The notes under the pieces were generated by a model. It did no database searches. It saw only the letters and a program-made list of their open reading frames with translations, and had not been told where the DNA came from. From positions 1,815,001 through 1,879,000 of the forward strand of contig JAUIMM010000003.1 in the NCBI GenBank assembly GCA_031769625.1: 64,000 nucleotides of DNA, in the 5' to 3' direction. A program made the translations under genes and the position numbers. Shown here one piece after another: positions 23,029 to 34,757 of the stretch; within the stretch, counting starts at the first letter, position 1; each line of letters starts with the position of its first letter. This stretch comes from Taudactylus pleione (taxonomy: Eukaryota > Chordata > Amphibia > Anura > Myobatrachidae).

Positions 23029-23741
23029 CAGTGTTTCCCAACCCTGGTCCTCAAGGCACGCTAATGATGCATACACACGGTCAGATTTTTCTTCAGATCT
23101 GAACGATAACGATTTAAAAAATCGTTCAATAGTTCATATCTGAAGGAAAATCTGACATATCTGACATACCTGTCAGATCTGTCAGGTGAACGATTTGAAC
23201 GATGCGCGTTCCCGATGGTCAGATAACGATATCTGACATCTGATGTGTTTGCAGTCAGACTTGGACGATTCCATTCATTTTAATGCAGTCAAAAATCGTT
23301 AAAATCTTTGGTAAAATCGTTCAATCGTTCATCTGATAGATCTGACAAATCTGACCGTGTGTATGCTCCTTAACACTCCAGTTTTCAAGGATAGCCATAC
23401 TTAAGCAGAGGTGCCTTAACTAGTGCCTCAGTTATTTTACTTTGTTCTCAAGCATGGATATCCTTAAAACCTGGACTGCTATAGCTCTTTTACACCGCAG
23501 CTAAAACCCGGGTTATTGCCAGATTTACCCGGGTTGCTGCTTGGTGTAAAAGGGGCATGTGCTGGCAGAAGAGTTACTCTGCACATAGGTGCAGTGTGAA
23601 AGGTGCCAACCCAGTCGGCGGCACAGTGTGAAAGGGGTCTGACCCAGTTTGGAACCATGTTCCAAATCCCAGGTCAGACCCAGGACTTTGGGTGTAAGGG
23701 GGTATTAATGTGCCTTTGAGGACCAGGGTTGGGATACACTG
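23029..23741. mobile_element. hAT-type element (CAGTGTTTCCCAACCCTGG) with nested MITEs
   Basis: Ends CAGTGTTTCCCAACCCTGGT and CCAGGGTTGGGATACACTG; flanks ATATAC AC (23021-23028) and TTCTACAC (23742-23749) match at 6 of 8. Inside, 23069-23366 is a palindromic MITE (GCATACACACGGTCAGATTT .. AATCTGACCGTGTGTATGC), and 23483-23700 is another palindromic insert (CTTTTACACC .. GGTGTAAAAGG). Confidence 0.8.
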
Positions 23742-23966
23742 TTCTACACTGCAGGTTTCCCTGCTATAGTGCTTCCAGCACTGTCTGTCATAGAGTAGTG
23801 GTAATATCTGTATACTTGCCAATGCTTTCTGGCCCCGGATATTGCTGAAACCCAATGTAGGACAGGCCCACCAGAGTATTATAGAAATCACCATTGTGTC
23901 CCACAGGGTGAGAGCCATACCTTCTGCCCAGATGGTTCAGAGACCAAGCAGTCAGCTGAGGACACT

Positions 23967-24511
23967 GGGCCTGATTCAGACTCGCTCGTGAGCGCTATGC
24001 GCTTGCAAGCGTGTCGATGGTGGCCCAGTGCACATGCGCACGACGGAGCCGGATCCATCGTGCGCATGCACGAGACCCGGATAGCGACGGGCAAACCGTC
24101 GCTCCGGGTCTCGTACCAAAGGGGGCGTGCTGTCGATGTTGAGTGACAGCACCCCCCCTTTGGTGGGCGGGGGCATGGCTGCCCAGACGGAGGCGTTCCC
24201 ATGGGAATGCCTACCGTCTGGGGCCGGCCCCACTGACATCACAAGTGATGTCAGTGGGAGTGTTTTCGGCTCTGTTAGAGCCGAAAGCACTCTAGGGCTT
24301 GCGGCAACGAGACCCTACCACAAGGGTCTCGTCACAAGCCCGATGGTCGCGATGGTCTTGACCATCGTGGCCATCATCCTGGCCGCTCGCTATAGCTGTG
24401 GGTGGTCACCCACAACTATGCGAGCGGCCAGGAGGCCGCTCTAAAAAACAGAAGGACGGCCCTGATTCAGAGCGAGCGCTCTGTCAGAGCGTCTGGCTCT
24501 GAATCAGGGCC
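23967..24511. mobile_element. Hairpin-string MITE, copy C
   Basis: Ends GGGCCTGATTCAGACTCGC and GGCTCTGAATCAGGGCC; TSD ACT at 23964-23966 and 24512-24514. Stems include CGCTATCCGGG/CCCGGATAGCGACGG, GTTTTCGGCTCT..AGAGCCGAAAGC, ACGAGACCCT..AGGGTCTCGT and GGCCGCTCGC..GCGAGCGGCC. Confidence 0.9.
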
Positions 24512-24689
24512 ACTGTACATTGTTTCATTCACTTTAAACTTCGCAAAACTGCGCTGGCATCTAGGTTTTTGATGATATGTACTGGTGTCATGCCATATCT
24601 CTATTGCTAACCTCCTGGAGGCGTGCCAGGGGCCAGCTATTCCCGCACTATTTTCTGCCTGCACCTGACCCCACATTTTCTCCTCCACA

Positions 24690-24850
24690 GGCCTGTGTCC
24701 TATGGACACTCCTCCTATGTCCTATAGACACTCCTCCTATGTCCTATGGACACTCCTCCTATGTCCTATGGACACTCCTCTTATGTCCTATGGACACTCC
24801 TCCTATGTCCTATGGACACTCCTCTTATGTCCTATGGACACTCCTCTGCA
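24690..24850. repeat. 22-bp minisatellite
   Basis: About seven copies of ACACTCCTCCTATGTCCTATGG without the last bases (period 22). Preceded by a pyrimidine tract and CCACAG, and followed by AAAG|GTACAGTAAGTAAG, so splice-like signals bracket it; no coding case could be made. Confidence 0.85.
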
Positions 24851-25062
24851 TGTGGGACAAGGAGTAAATGGAAAGGTACAGTAAGTAAGCCTACATCTTC
24901 CTGTCCCTTATCTATCACTCTCTCCTTTCTGTGCCAACATCTGCCAATCTACTGCTCAGGCCAGTCTCTTTGCCGTTTACCTAGCTGTGACAGTCACCCT
25001 GCACCATCCTCTTATTGCACCAGTTTTTCTGCACTTCTATAGACTGTTCCAGCCTTTCTGCC

Positions 25063-26957
25063 CAGCCTTGTCTGCACTAGCCTTCCAGCTATTATCCTGT
25101 GTGTGCCAGCCTCTCTGCCAATCCATGTCTGCACTAGTCTTCCAGCTATTATCCAGTATGTGCCAGCCTCTCTGCCAATCCGTGTCTGCACTAGCCTTCC
25201 AGCTATTATCCTGTATGTGCCAGCCTCTCTGCCAATCCTTGTCTGCACTAGCCTTCCAGCTATTATCCTGTGTGTGCCAGCCTCTCTACCAATCCATGTC
25301 TGCACTAGCATTCCTGCTATTATCCTGTATGTGCCAGCTTTTCTGCCGATCCTTGTCTGCACTAGCCTTCCAGCTATTATCCAGTATGTGCCAGCCTCTC
25401 TGCCCATACTTGTCTGCACTAGCCTTCCTGCTATTATCATGTATGTGCCAGCCTCTCTGCCAATCCATGTCTGCACTAGCATTCCTGCTATTATCCTGTA
25501 TGTGCCAGCTTCTCTGCCCATCCTTGTCTGCACTAGCCTTCCAGCTATTATCCTGTATGTGCCAGCCTCTCTGCCCATCCTTGTCTGCACTAGCCTTCCT
25601 GCTATTATCCTATGTGCCAGCCTCTCTCCCCATACTTGTCTGCACTAGCATTCCTGCTAGTATCCTGAATGTGCCAGCTTCTCTGCCCATACTTGCTTGC
25701 ACTAGCATTCCTGCTATTATCCTGTATGTGCCAATCTCTCTGCCAATCCTTGTCTGCACTAGCATTCCTGCTATTATCTTGTATGTGCCAGCTTCTCTGC
25801 CAATCCTTGTCTGCACTAGCCTTCCTGCTATTATCCTGTATGTGCCAGCCTCTCTGCCCATACTTATCTGCACTAGCTTTCCAGCTATTATCCTGTGTGT
25901 GCCAGCCTCTCTGCCAATCCATGTCTGCACTAGCATTCCTGTTATTATCCTGTATGTGCCAGCCTCTCTGCCAATCCTTGTCTGCACTAGCATTCCTGTT
26001 ATTATCCTGTATGTGCCAGCCTCTCTGCCAATCCTTGTCTGCACTAGCATTCCAGCTATTATCCTGTATGTGCCAGCCTCTCTCCCCATCCTTGTCTGCA
26101 CTAGCCTTCCTGCTATTATCCTGTATGTGCCAGCCTCTTGACCCATACTTGTCTGCACTAGCATTCCTGGTGTTATCCTGTAGGTGCCAGCCTCTCTGCC
26201 CATACTTGTCTGCACTAGCATTCCTGCTTGTATCCTGTATGTGCCAGCTTCTCTGCCCATACTTGCTTGCACTAGCATTCCTGCTATTATCCTGTATGTG
26301 CCAATCTCTCTGCCAATCCTTGTCTGCACTAGCATTCCTGCTATTATCCTGTATGTGCCAGCTTCTCTGCCCATCCTTGTCTGCACTAGCCTTCCTGCTA
26401 TTATCCTGTATGTGCCAGCCTCTCTGCCCATACTTATCTGCACTAGCTTTCCTGCTATTATCCTGTATGTGCCAGCCTCTCTGCCCATCCTTGTCTGCAC
26501 TAGCATTCCTGCTATTATCCTGTATGTGCCAGCTTCTGTGCCCATACTTGTCTGCACTAGCATTCCTGCTATTATCCTGTATGTGCCAGCTTCTCTGCCC
26601 ATCCTTGTCTGCACTAGCATTCCTGCTATTATCCTGTATGTGCCAGCTTCTCTGCCCATCCTTGTCTGCACTAGCATTCCTGCTATTATGCTGTATGCGC
26701 CAGCTTCTCTGCTCATCCTTGTCTGCACTAGCATTCCAGCTATTATCCTGTATGTGCCAGCCTCTCTGCCCATCCTTGTCTGCACTAGCATTCCAGCTAT
26801 TATCCTGTATGTGCCAGCTTCTCTGCCCATCCTTGTCTGCACTAGCATTCCTGCTATTATCCTGTATGTACCAGCCTCTCTGCCCATCCTTGTCTGCACT
26901 AGCTTTCCTGCTATTATTCTGTATATGCCAGCCTCTCTACCAATCCTTGTCTGCACT
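25063..26957. repeat. 57-bp minisatellite, about 33 units
   Basis: Unit TGTCTGCACTAGCATTCCTG + CTATTATCCTGTATGTGCCA + GCCTCTCTGCCCATCCT. Period 57 is 19 codons, so all frames that lack a stop in one unit stay open: two plus-strand frames of ~380-460 codons and one minus-strand frame of 448 codons overlap. Simultaneous openness in three frames shows it is a repeat artefact. The array is interrupted by the hAT insertion at 26958 and resumes at 28114 for about 45 bp. Confidence 0.93.
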
Positions 26958-28113
26958 CAGTGGCGGGCTGGGCCGGGGGGCAGGGTACCATGTGCCCCCC
27001 GGGCCGCAGCGTCATGCGGGCCGCAGGCAGTCTGTGTCACTGTGACACAGACTTTACCACGTGTGTAGCGCTGACCAGACGGAGTTCGGTCAGCGCTACA
27101 CAAGTGACAAACACACAGCCGCCAGCACTGGCAGCTGTATGTTTGTTTTGATCAGCAGCCAATAAGAGTCTGTCAGACTCTCATTAGCTGCCGCTGCACC
27201 CACTGCAGGAGCCGCTCCTTCTTCCGGCTCCCGCAGTGGGCAATGGGAGAGGCGTCATGATGTCATATGACGTCTCTCCCATAATGCAGAGCGACCCGGC
27301 CCGGCCTGGGAAGGACAGACGGAGGAGCGGATGGCGACGGCGGGAGCGGGGATTCAGGTAAGTGTTTTTTTTTTTTTACTATGTGTGTCTACTGGGGGAG
27401 GGGCTTGCACTACAAGGGGGGAACCACTACTGGAGGCACTGCAAGGGGGGACTACTACTAATGGGGGCAATACAAGGGGGGGACTACTACTACTGGGGGC
27501 ACTACAAGGGGGGGACTACTGGGGGCACTACAAAGGGGGCACCACTACTGGGCATTACAAGAGGGAGGGACTACTACTGGGGGCACTACAAAGGGGGAAC
27601 CACTACTGGGGGCACTACAAGATGGATGGACAACTACTGGGGGCACTACAAAGGGGGAACCACTACTGGGGGCACTACAAGAGGGAGGGACTACTACTGG
27701 GGGCACTATATAAGGAGCACTGCATAGGGGGTACCACTACTGGGGGCACTATATAAGGGGCTTACTACTGGGGGCACAAGGGTCACTGCACAGGGGGGAC
27801 CACTACTGGGGGCACTGTATAAGGGGAACTGCATAGGGGGGATCACTACTGGGGGCACTACTGGAGGCCTGCATAAGGGGGTCCTCTCCTGGGGCACAGG
27901 GGGGCACTGCATATGGGCACCAAGACGGGGCTGTCCCTAATCTTTATTTTTACTTTACATTAATCCCGTATGGACTTGCCTCTTCCTGGAACACTTGAGG
28001 GGGGGGTGCAGTAGCACGCACGTTCTTCGGGCACCCTGGCTACACACTACTCCTCTGCCAGGGCAGCCTGCATGTGTTTGCCCCCCAGGCTAAAAGTTGC
28101 CAGCCAGCCCCTG
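26958..28113 (+). mobile_element. Non-autonomous hAT element inserted in the 57-bp array
   Basis: 8-bp TSD TCTGCACT (26950-26957 and 28114-28121), itself part of the minisatellite unit. Termini CAGTGGCGGGCTGGG and CCAGCCAGCCCCTG. Interior: GC-rich module (GCCGCTCCTTCTTCCGGCTC, a GACGTCTCTCCC/GGAGAGGCGTC pair), splice donor CAG|GTAAGT (GT 27358), a T tract, then the GGGGGCACTACTACTGG minisatellite 27400-27920. Confidence 0.92.
27400..27920. repeat. GGGGGCACTACTACTGG minisatellite inside hAT element
   Basis: Units of ~15-32 bp: GGGGGCACTACAAAGGGGG + ACCACTACT and variants. Same motif as the arrays at 6350, 54770, 58675 and, inverted, 30060. Confidence 0.88.
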
Positions 28114-28283
28114 TCTGCACTAGCCTTTCTGCTTTTCTCCTGGCTGTTCCAGTCTCTCTGACGGATACACACAATGGACATTGCTCAGATAAAGTTATAG
28201 GCTGCTTTGCTTGATAGGGAGGAGACACGAAAAACGCAAAAAATTCCCCCTGCCTAATGCCAACATTCTCTATGTAAATAAAA

Positions 28284-28452
28284 TACAGAGAAGGAGATGT
28301 ACCAAACCTTCTAAATAGGAAAAGTGGAGAAATTGCCATTAGCAACGAATCAATTATTAGCTATCATTTATCAAGTACATATCTAGAAGCTGATTGGTTG
28401 TTATGGTCAACTTCTTCGCTTGTCTCTTTTGGAAGTTTGATGCATCTCACCT
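28284..28452. mobile_element. Palindromic MITE flanked by TA
   Basis: TACAGAGAAGGAGATGTACC .. GATGCATCTCACCTA, with internal AGCAACGAATCAATT/GATTGGTTGTTATGG pairing. Same family as 57395-57576; the TA flanks suggest a Tc1/mariner-type origin. Confidence 0.65.
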
Positions 28453-28619
28453 AGAAGTTTAGTTACACACACACATTTGCAAATATATTATAAGTAGGGA
28501 TGGCCATCAGAAGGGGCCCCAGCAGGGTCAATATAGAAGCTGCCATCAGTGCTCTGCATCAATGACATTAAAAAAAACCCATTGATGGTTTCACCCATTG
28601 ATAGGCATTCCTAATGTGG

Positions 28620-29068
28620 GGGCGGGAAGGAATGGGGGTGTTCTTGTATGGGCCAATAAGAGAAGGGGCAGGACTGAGTGAAGCACTGGGGGGTCCATAG
28701 CTAACCTCCGTGCCCCTGTGACAGACAGAGGAACGAAAGAAAAAACATTGGCAGAGAACCATCGCCAACCTCCGCCATTGATGATAAAACCAGTGGGGAG
28801 GGGGCAGGATGGGGGCAGCGCTGCACACCGCACTCCCGCGTCAGCAGTGGCAGCATTGCACAAATCCCAGTAAAAATGGAGCGGCGGCCATTTTCCTGAC
28901 GATTTGCGCATGCCAAGTGGAAAAATTGCCTTGAAAATGTCCGTCGTGCCATTTTCCCATAGACCTGTGCAGTAGATTCTGGCACAATGCTAGGGTCTGC
29001 TCACTTGCGCTGCCTAGAGAGGGTGGAGACTGGACATGGACCCCCCTCCTCTCTTAACACGCCTCTGT
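28620..29068. mobile_element. Diverged copy of the CAGGGGCG hAT-type MITE
   Basis: Shares the AATGGAGCGGCGGCCATTTT, CGTGCCATTTTCCC and AGATTCTGGCAC blocks and the CCCCCTCCTCTC..ACGCCTCTG end with 8665-9061 and 53249-53625. The left end is uncertain. Confidence 0.6.
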
Positions 29069-29209
29069 TCAGTACCTCTGAAACATATATAACCCAGCAG
29101 CAAAATATTTGGAAACACACTTAAATACTATAAAAATATAAAACTTCTGGCGTGAATTTGTAACTTTTAATACTCTGTGGAACATTTTCACGCAGCAAAA
29201 CAAGCCCTC

Positions 29210-29393
29210 CAGGGGTGTAGATTTACTAAAGCTTCCAAAAATTAAAAGTGGTGGAGTTGCCCATAGCAACCAATCAGATTCTGTCTATCATTTTCTAGGA
29301 TGCAATTGAGAAATGATAGATACAATCTGATTGGTTGCTATGGGCAACATCACTATTTTCCATCTTTAGAAGTTTTAGTAAATCTACCCCCTG
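29210..29393. mobile_element. Palindromic MITE (CAGGGGTGTAGATTTAC ends)
   Basis: Ends CAGGGGTGTAGATTTACTAA and TTAGTAAATCTACCCCCTG, inner GTTGCCCATAGCAACCAATC .. GATTGGTTGCTATGGGCAAC. Nearly the whole element is one hairpin. Confidence 0.78.
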
Positions 29394-29900
29394 GTTCAGA
29401 ACATCACTAGTTGAACCACTATTGTGTATTATTTATTGTAAGCAGAAAATGTTCTCAACTGTAAAAAATATTGTGGTATGTGAATGGGCCAGCCGGGCTC
29501 CATGGGCTCACCTACAATTACCATCATTGACAGGCAAGTCATTAATGCTATCTTTAGGTATATATGGATTACTTCTATTTGTGTTTGCTGGTAAACCTCC
29601 CCTAGGTCATAGGAGCCTGTGAATATCTGTATAGTTTAAGGGTAATGACTGGAGTTTTATCTTTTTAATCACTAAAACTGTACGCCGCGGGCTAAAGTAC
29701 ATATTTCTGGTCACAATAGCAATATGTGTACATAATTTTGAAGTATTTGCCATTTGAGCGTTTATAGCCATGGGGGAGGGCAGGCTGCTTACTAACTAGA
29801 CACCCATTCCCTGTGAGAGCTTGTGTTAACAAGCCTTTCTTTCCTGTTGAATTTACCAGTGTGCAGCCTAATAGATGTCTCATTCCTTTTTCTCTATGGG
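29394..29900. other. No gene recognised
   Basis: Mostly unique-looking sequence. A stretch ending ATTGACAG|GCAAGT (29535) resembles a GC-AG donor, but no acceptor supports an exon. Confidence 0.35.
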
Positions 29901-29915
29901 CGGGATGTACTAAAG

Positions 29916-30818
29916 CAGGGGTCTTCAACCTTTAAGACAGCGTGGGCCACATGAAAACATTTTTTATCGAAGCCCGAGGGCCACTAAGCTATACGCCACA
30001 CAGTAGCACAATCTTGGTTCACCCGATTCACATTACACCACATCCATTATTCATGTATGACACACGGCAGTGCCCCTTTTACACAATACCCATATTTGTG
30101 CCCTTTATACACAATGCCCACAGTTAGTAGTGCCCCTAATACACATAATGTCCACAGTAGTAGTGCCCCTTATATAATGCTCACAGCAGTAGTGCATCTT
30201 ACACATAATGCCCACAGCATTAGTGCCCCCTATGCAATGCCCACAACAGTAGTACTCCTAACACATAATGCCCACTGTAGTTGTGCCCCTTCTGCATTGC
30301 CCCCAGTAGTGTTAGTGCCCCTTATGCATTGCCCCCAGTAGTGTTAGTGCCCCTTATGCCATGACCACAGTGGTAATGCCCCTTATTTAGTGACCCCCAG
30401 TAGTGGTACCCCTTATTTAGTGCCCCCTAGTAGTGGTGCCCCTTATGCAGTGCCCCTTATGCAAAGCCCACAGTAGTGGTGCTCCTTATGCAGTGCCCTA
30501 TATGCAAGTAGTAGTGCCCCCAAAAGCAATGCCCCTTGTAGTGAAGCCACTTACACACACGCCCCCTCTAATACTTACCTTAAGCCCCGCCCCTGCATTT
30601 GCTTCCATCCGGTTCACCTGGCTGCTCCTCTGAACTATGGGAGAGATGTCATGCCGTCTACGCACTGCAGGAGTCGGAAGAAGGAGCTCAGGAGTGAGCT
30701 CCATCCGCTCGCTCAGGGAGAGAGACTCGTTTGAGATTAAAGACTAATTTTTCAACAAAATCTCAGTGGGCGCCCGGCAAATGGAGCCTGTCGGCGGGCC
30801 ACGCGTTGAAGACGCCTG
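29916..30818 (-). mobile_element. Non-autonomous hAT element (CAGGGGTCTTCAACC) with inverted minisatellite core
   Basis: Perfect 8-bp TSD TACTAAAG at 29908-29915 and 30819-30826. Ends CAGGGGTCTTCAACCTTTAAG and GCGTTGAAGACGCCTG. On the minus strand it carries the shared module (GAGCTCACTCCTGAGCTCC, GACATCTCTCCCATAG), a splice donor AAG|GTAAGT (acceptor-side complement at 30577-30578), then the CACTACTGGGGGCA minisatellite (30060-30540, shown as AGTAGTGCCCC on the plus strand). It is inserted in an older palindromic MITE (CGGGATGTACTAAAG at 29901 .. CTTAGTACATCCCG at 30984). Confidence 0.92.
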
Positions 30819-31134
30819 TACTAAAGCAGAAAAACTTTTCTGAGTTTTCGACGCATATCCATGTGTACCAAGCTGCGGAATGCGATACATTCAGGAGCTT
30901 GGACCCAGTGGGTAACACCATGTATGTACCCGATATGTTGCAGAATGTACGGCATCGCGGATGCGATGCTTAGTACATCCCGTCCTAAATCTTAAATGCA
31001 TGCATTTTCAAATAGGATTCCCATGGAGAAACATCCTGCAACTGCATTTCCACAGCAGTTGCGAGGAAAAGCCCACGGTAGCTTCTCAAGTAGCGGCTAC
31101 ACAGCTGAAATATCTGACTACATAGTTGCCGACT

Positions 31135-31396
31135 TTCCTTCCGGGAGGAGGCAGCCAGATCGGCAGGGCAGGGGGCATGGCCAGCAAAAGAGGGCGTGGC
31201 CGGAAGAGTGTCTGACGTTTGTAGACGTGACGGGGGTGGGGTCATTCGGCCCTGCCCCGCTACACAATGCCTATATACAGGCATTGTGAAGCAGGGGGCG
31301 GGGACAAAATGACGCACTTCAGGGGGGGATCGGCAGCCGCCGGCAGCTACACCTGATCATTGGGAGGCTCCCTACCGAATCGGGAGGGTAGGCAAC
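31135..31396. mobile_element. Palindromic MITE (GTTGCCGACTTTCC / GGAGGGTAGGCAAC)
   Basis: Inverted ends plus the internal CACAATGCCTATATACAGGCATTGTG hairpin and paired GGGGCGGGG/CCTGCCCCGC. Related sequences at 4708-4824, 56485 onward and 60840-61136. Confidence 0.65.
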
Positions 31397-31758
31397 CATG
31401 TCTGACTATCAGGATTGGGATATGTCGCCAGGACAAGGTATGGACCACATGTATCAGCGAATGATGGGACTGATTTAGTACGTGGGAGAAATGCATCAAG
31501 TGTATGAAAGTTGCTAAGTCAATGAGGCAAATGTAATAGCCTGCGGGATGCAGGCATCGCTGAGTTCCCGGCAGCCCGATGTTTTAATGGGGCAGTCATT
31601 TAAAATGCAAAACCAACATAAGAGACCTCCACCCTGGCACAACACAGAGATGTAGGGAGAACAGATATGTCCCATACGGAGCCTGTAGCTGTGGCAGATG
31701 GGAAAGAGACAGACAAGGTAAGGCAGCCTGTGTGTAGAGGTCCGATATATGTTGCCGA

Positions 31759-33207
31759 CATGGGTGTAACTACCATAGGTGCAAGGGGTGCAGCCAGGGC
31801 CGCAGAGAGCCTCGGGCACGGGTAAAGGAGGGCGTGTGGCCTAATTGTGAAAAAAGAAAAATGAATCACTTATGCAGCACCGCAAAGCGCGCTGGGGAGG
31901 AGGGCGCTGCTAAGCCCGGGCGGGTGCGATCAGTGTGATCGCTCCCCCCCCCCACAGCCATAGGAGACTTCTGCGGCTGCTGCAGCAGCCATGAGCAGTC
32001 TCGCACTGTAGCCCAGCACAAGCTGTGTGCTAAGCTGCTGTGAGGGGGGGGGGGGGCGACGCCTGACCCAGGTCCCGCTAGCAAGCTAGCAGGACCGGGT
32101 AAACTGTAACCGCCCCCCCTCTCGGTGTCCATGGGTGCAGCTGCAAAGCTTAGTGGTGCCCATCTTCCTTGTCAAAGTTACATGTGTTATAAATGTTTCA
32201 CCATTGGGTGGCACATAAGGGCCCTCACAAACTTTGAAGGAAAAAAACTGAGCGTGGCGCTTGTCAACAAGCAGCTGTAAAAGGAGGGTGTTAATCTCCT
32301 TAATACAAATCAATAGATAAAAAATAAAAAATGTATACAGCGCTAGCGTAAAAGATGTTCTGATAAGTGGGGTTCAGGAAATTACCCTGAATATATACTA
32401 GTCTATAACAAATGTATAAGTAACTGGCTTGGTTAAAAAAACATTTATTCCATCACATATAAAACACAATATTAATAAACCGCTCCTAACATCGGAGTAG
32501 TTATATGGCTGCACAGATATGATATCACAATTAGGTATAAATCTCAGTCCATTGACTCTGATATCTTACTCATACTGGAGGCACTGATGTGGATAATAAA
32601 TGTCAGTCTGTAGATTCCGGAAAATAATCCAGTGTTAAAAGAGACGTTACCAATCCTGGTTAGCAAGATGTCCTCGCAGTAATATCCTCCTATGGAAGGT
32701 GATTCCAGTGGTGTCTCAGAAAGAAATAGGTGCTGGTCCGGAACCTAAAATTGTGCCTATTACTAGTGACACCTATTTCTTTCTGAGACACCACTGGAAT
32801 CACCTTCCATAGGAGGATATTACTGCGAGGACATCTTGCTAACCAGGATTGGTAACGTTTCTTTTAACACTGGATTATTTTCCGGAATCTACAGACTGAC
32901 ATTTATTATCCACATCAGTGCCTCCAGTATGAGTAAGATATCAGAGTCAATGGACTGAGATTTATACCTAATTGTGATATCATATCTGTGCAGCCATATA
33001 ACTACTCCGATGTTAGGAGCGGTTTATTAATATTGTGTTTTATATGTGATGGAATAAATGTTTTTTTAACCAAGCCAGTTACTTATACATTTGTTATAGA
33101 CTAGTATATATTCAGGGTAATTTCCTGAACCCCACTTATCACAACATCTTTTACGCTAGCCCTCACAAACTTTGTATGGGGCCTTCGAATACCTAGTTAT
33201 GTCCCTG
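31759..33207. mobile_element. hAT-like element (CATGGGTGTAACTAC) containing a retroelement insertion
   Basis: Ends CATGGGTGTAACTACC and CTAGTTATGTCCCTG; flanks GTTGCCGA (31751-31758) and GTTGCTTA (33208-33215) match at 6 of 8. The body contains the GC-rich block shared with 10600-11110 and is split by the inverted-repeat insertion at 32237-33158. Confidence 0.65.
32237..33158. mobile_element. Inverted-repeat retroelement-like insertion, 391-bp arms, 16-bp TSD
   Basis: Arms 32342-32732 and 32770-33160 are reverse complements with only about two mismatches seen by eye, around a 37-bp spacer. A 16-bp direct repeat GCCCTCACAAACTTTG flanks the insertion (32221-32236 and 33159-33174). A further ~105 bp (32237-32341) with two A-rich runs is present only on the left. 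A TSD this long points to target-primed reverse transcription; a hairpin-shaped insert with such TSDs recalls Penelope-like elements or twin-primed LINE copies. No coding sequence was identified. Confidence 0.7.
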
Positions 33208-33210
33208 GTT

Positions 33211-34340
33211 GCTTATAACTCCTCTTCCCCCCCCCCCCCCCCACAGTCTGTCACCCATGATGAGAGCTCACATTTGCTTAGCACAAAGGATGTTTGCTAG
33301 GCAGCAGCACCTGTAGGAAGCTTCCTACATATTATTTGCATTTAGTTTAGGATGCTGTAGTGTAGGGCTTTCTTTCTTTTAGCTTTTATTGTCTGGCACT
33401 ATCTATATTCTGTGACATAATAGCACAAAAATCTGCATTGAATTTAGTTTTACGGGGATGTGGAGATGCAGAAATAATAACGTTTGACATAACATGTGCA
33501 TGCTTTGTGTAATTGTGCGGTGCAAGAAAGCTTTTGAACACTAATCAATACTTCCTACCCTCCAACATGAACCCGGCCACCTGTGACACAATGCTCTGCT
33601 CCTGGACTAACCACCTAATTAATGATTGCAGACACCTGTGTTGGGCTAGGTAATTGATGAGGCAGGTGTATCACCACAGGTGGCTGTAATCATCAACTAA
33701 GAGAGAAGTCCAGAGCTTTATGTACCTAATGGGCCCCATACATCAGAGATGGATTGGCGCTATCCTGGGATCGCAGGGTCGCAGAAATCCAACATGTTGG
33801 ATTTCGTCGATTTGACGATCGCGATCTAAAAATGATCGCAATCGTCTAATCGGGGACATTTAAAATGTCAAATGCCCGCGAACCGGCGACGGGTCGCAGA
33901 ACATCGATGGTGGGCAATCCTCATTGGATTCATGGTATATGAAATGAAAAAAAAAATAATAAATTGCAACATATTTTGTACCATTTTTTTTAACAATGCA
34001 TACTTAGCGCGTATTTTACATATAACTTTATTAGGGACATATCAGTCCCATGAATAATCTACAGTGATGGATAATAAAAGATAAAAAGTAAACATACAAA
34101 TGGCTACAAAACACACATACAAGATGTAAAACATAAAAGAGCTAATCTGTCCATAAAGAGGGGTAATGGGGCAGCCCCAATGTGTTTCATCCTTCAATGC
34201 ACAGACATCATCAGGGCTTGCTGCAAACCTTGAAAACGTTGTTTTGACTTTGAAACGTTGACCCTGCTGGGAATCGTTTGAGTGTTTTTGTAAAAGCCCT
34301 GAGTGCCGCATCTTCCTGTATGTATACACCTGCTGTAAGG
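33211..34340. other. No gene recognised
   Basis: Holds a C tract at 33230-33242, a half-palindrome near 33760-33860 (AATCCAACATGTTGGATTTCG, GATCGCGATC) and, at 34160-34330, 'CATCATCAGGGCTTGC' and 'AACGTTGACCC' strings of the TGATGAAGC..GAAACG type common in repeats. No exon was supported. Confidence 0.4.
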
Positions 34341-34345
34341 CTTAA

Positions 34346-34646
34346 GCTGGCCACACATCTAAAGATTATCTGTCCAACCAGCCAATTAGTTGATTGGTTG
34401 GAATGAAAATCTGGTAAGGTATACAATTAGCAATTTTCTCCCAAATGCTGTAAAATGGACCAAAACTGTTGTTTGAACAAATAGTTTAGATCAAACATTT
34501 AGCAAAAGTTGTCTGTACGACCATTCTCATCTGTTTTCTGGCATTTAGGAGCAAATTGCTGATCATCAGTTACTCCCATACATTACCAGATTTTCATTCC
34601 AACCAATCAGCAAGTTGGATGTAAGTTGGTCTAGTGTGTGGCCAGC
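34346..34646. mobile_element. Palindromic MITE flanked by TTAA
   Basis: TTAA (34342-34345) GCTGGCCACACA .. TGTGTGGCCAGC TTAA (34647-34650); inner ATTGGTTGGAATGAAAATCTGG .. CCAGATTTTCATTCCAACCAATC pairing nearly fills the element. TTAA flanks suggest a piggyBac- or Kolobok-type target preference. Confidence 0.75.
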
Positions 34647-34696
34647 TTAAGTCTATGATGAGGGCAATGGGGTGAAGTAATTGACTTTGCCTGTGG

Positions 34697-34699
34697 GTA

Positions 34700-34747
<48 letters not shown>

Positions 34748-34757
34748 TATATAATTA
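34697..34757. repeat. (GT)n-(TA)n microsatellite
   Basis: GTGTGTGTGT followed by ~22 TA units. The short ORFs rich in Ile-Tyr and His-Thr on either strand are products of it. Confidence 0.95.

Noticed and set aside
24692..24886. Exon bracketed by CCACAG and GTACAGTAAGT around the 22-bp repeat
   Set aside because: The content is a tandem repeat with a stop in one main frame and no coding signature.
25003..27045. Long ORFs (up to 458 codons) on both strands suggesting a repetitive membrane protein
   Set aside because: The 57-bp period is a multiple of three, so any stop-free frame stays open through all units; three overlapping frames are open at once and there is no start, splice or domain context.
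29480..29540. Exon ending at a GC-AG type donor (ATTGACAG|GCAAGT)
   Set aside because: No pyrimidine tract or acceptor upstream and no phase partner.
34160..34330. Second copy of the TGATGAAGC..GAAACG motif as a defined transposon terminus
   Set aside because: The motif is present but no paired end or TSD could be found.
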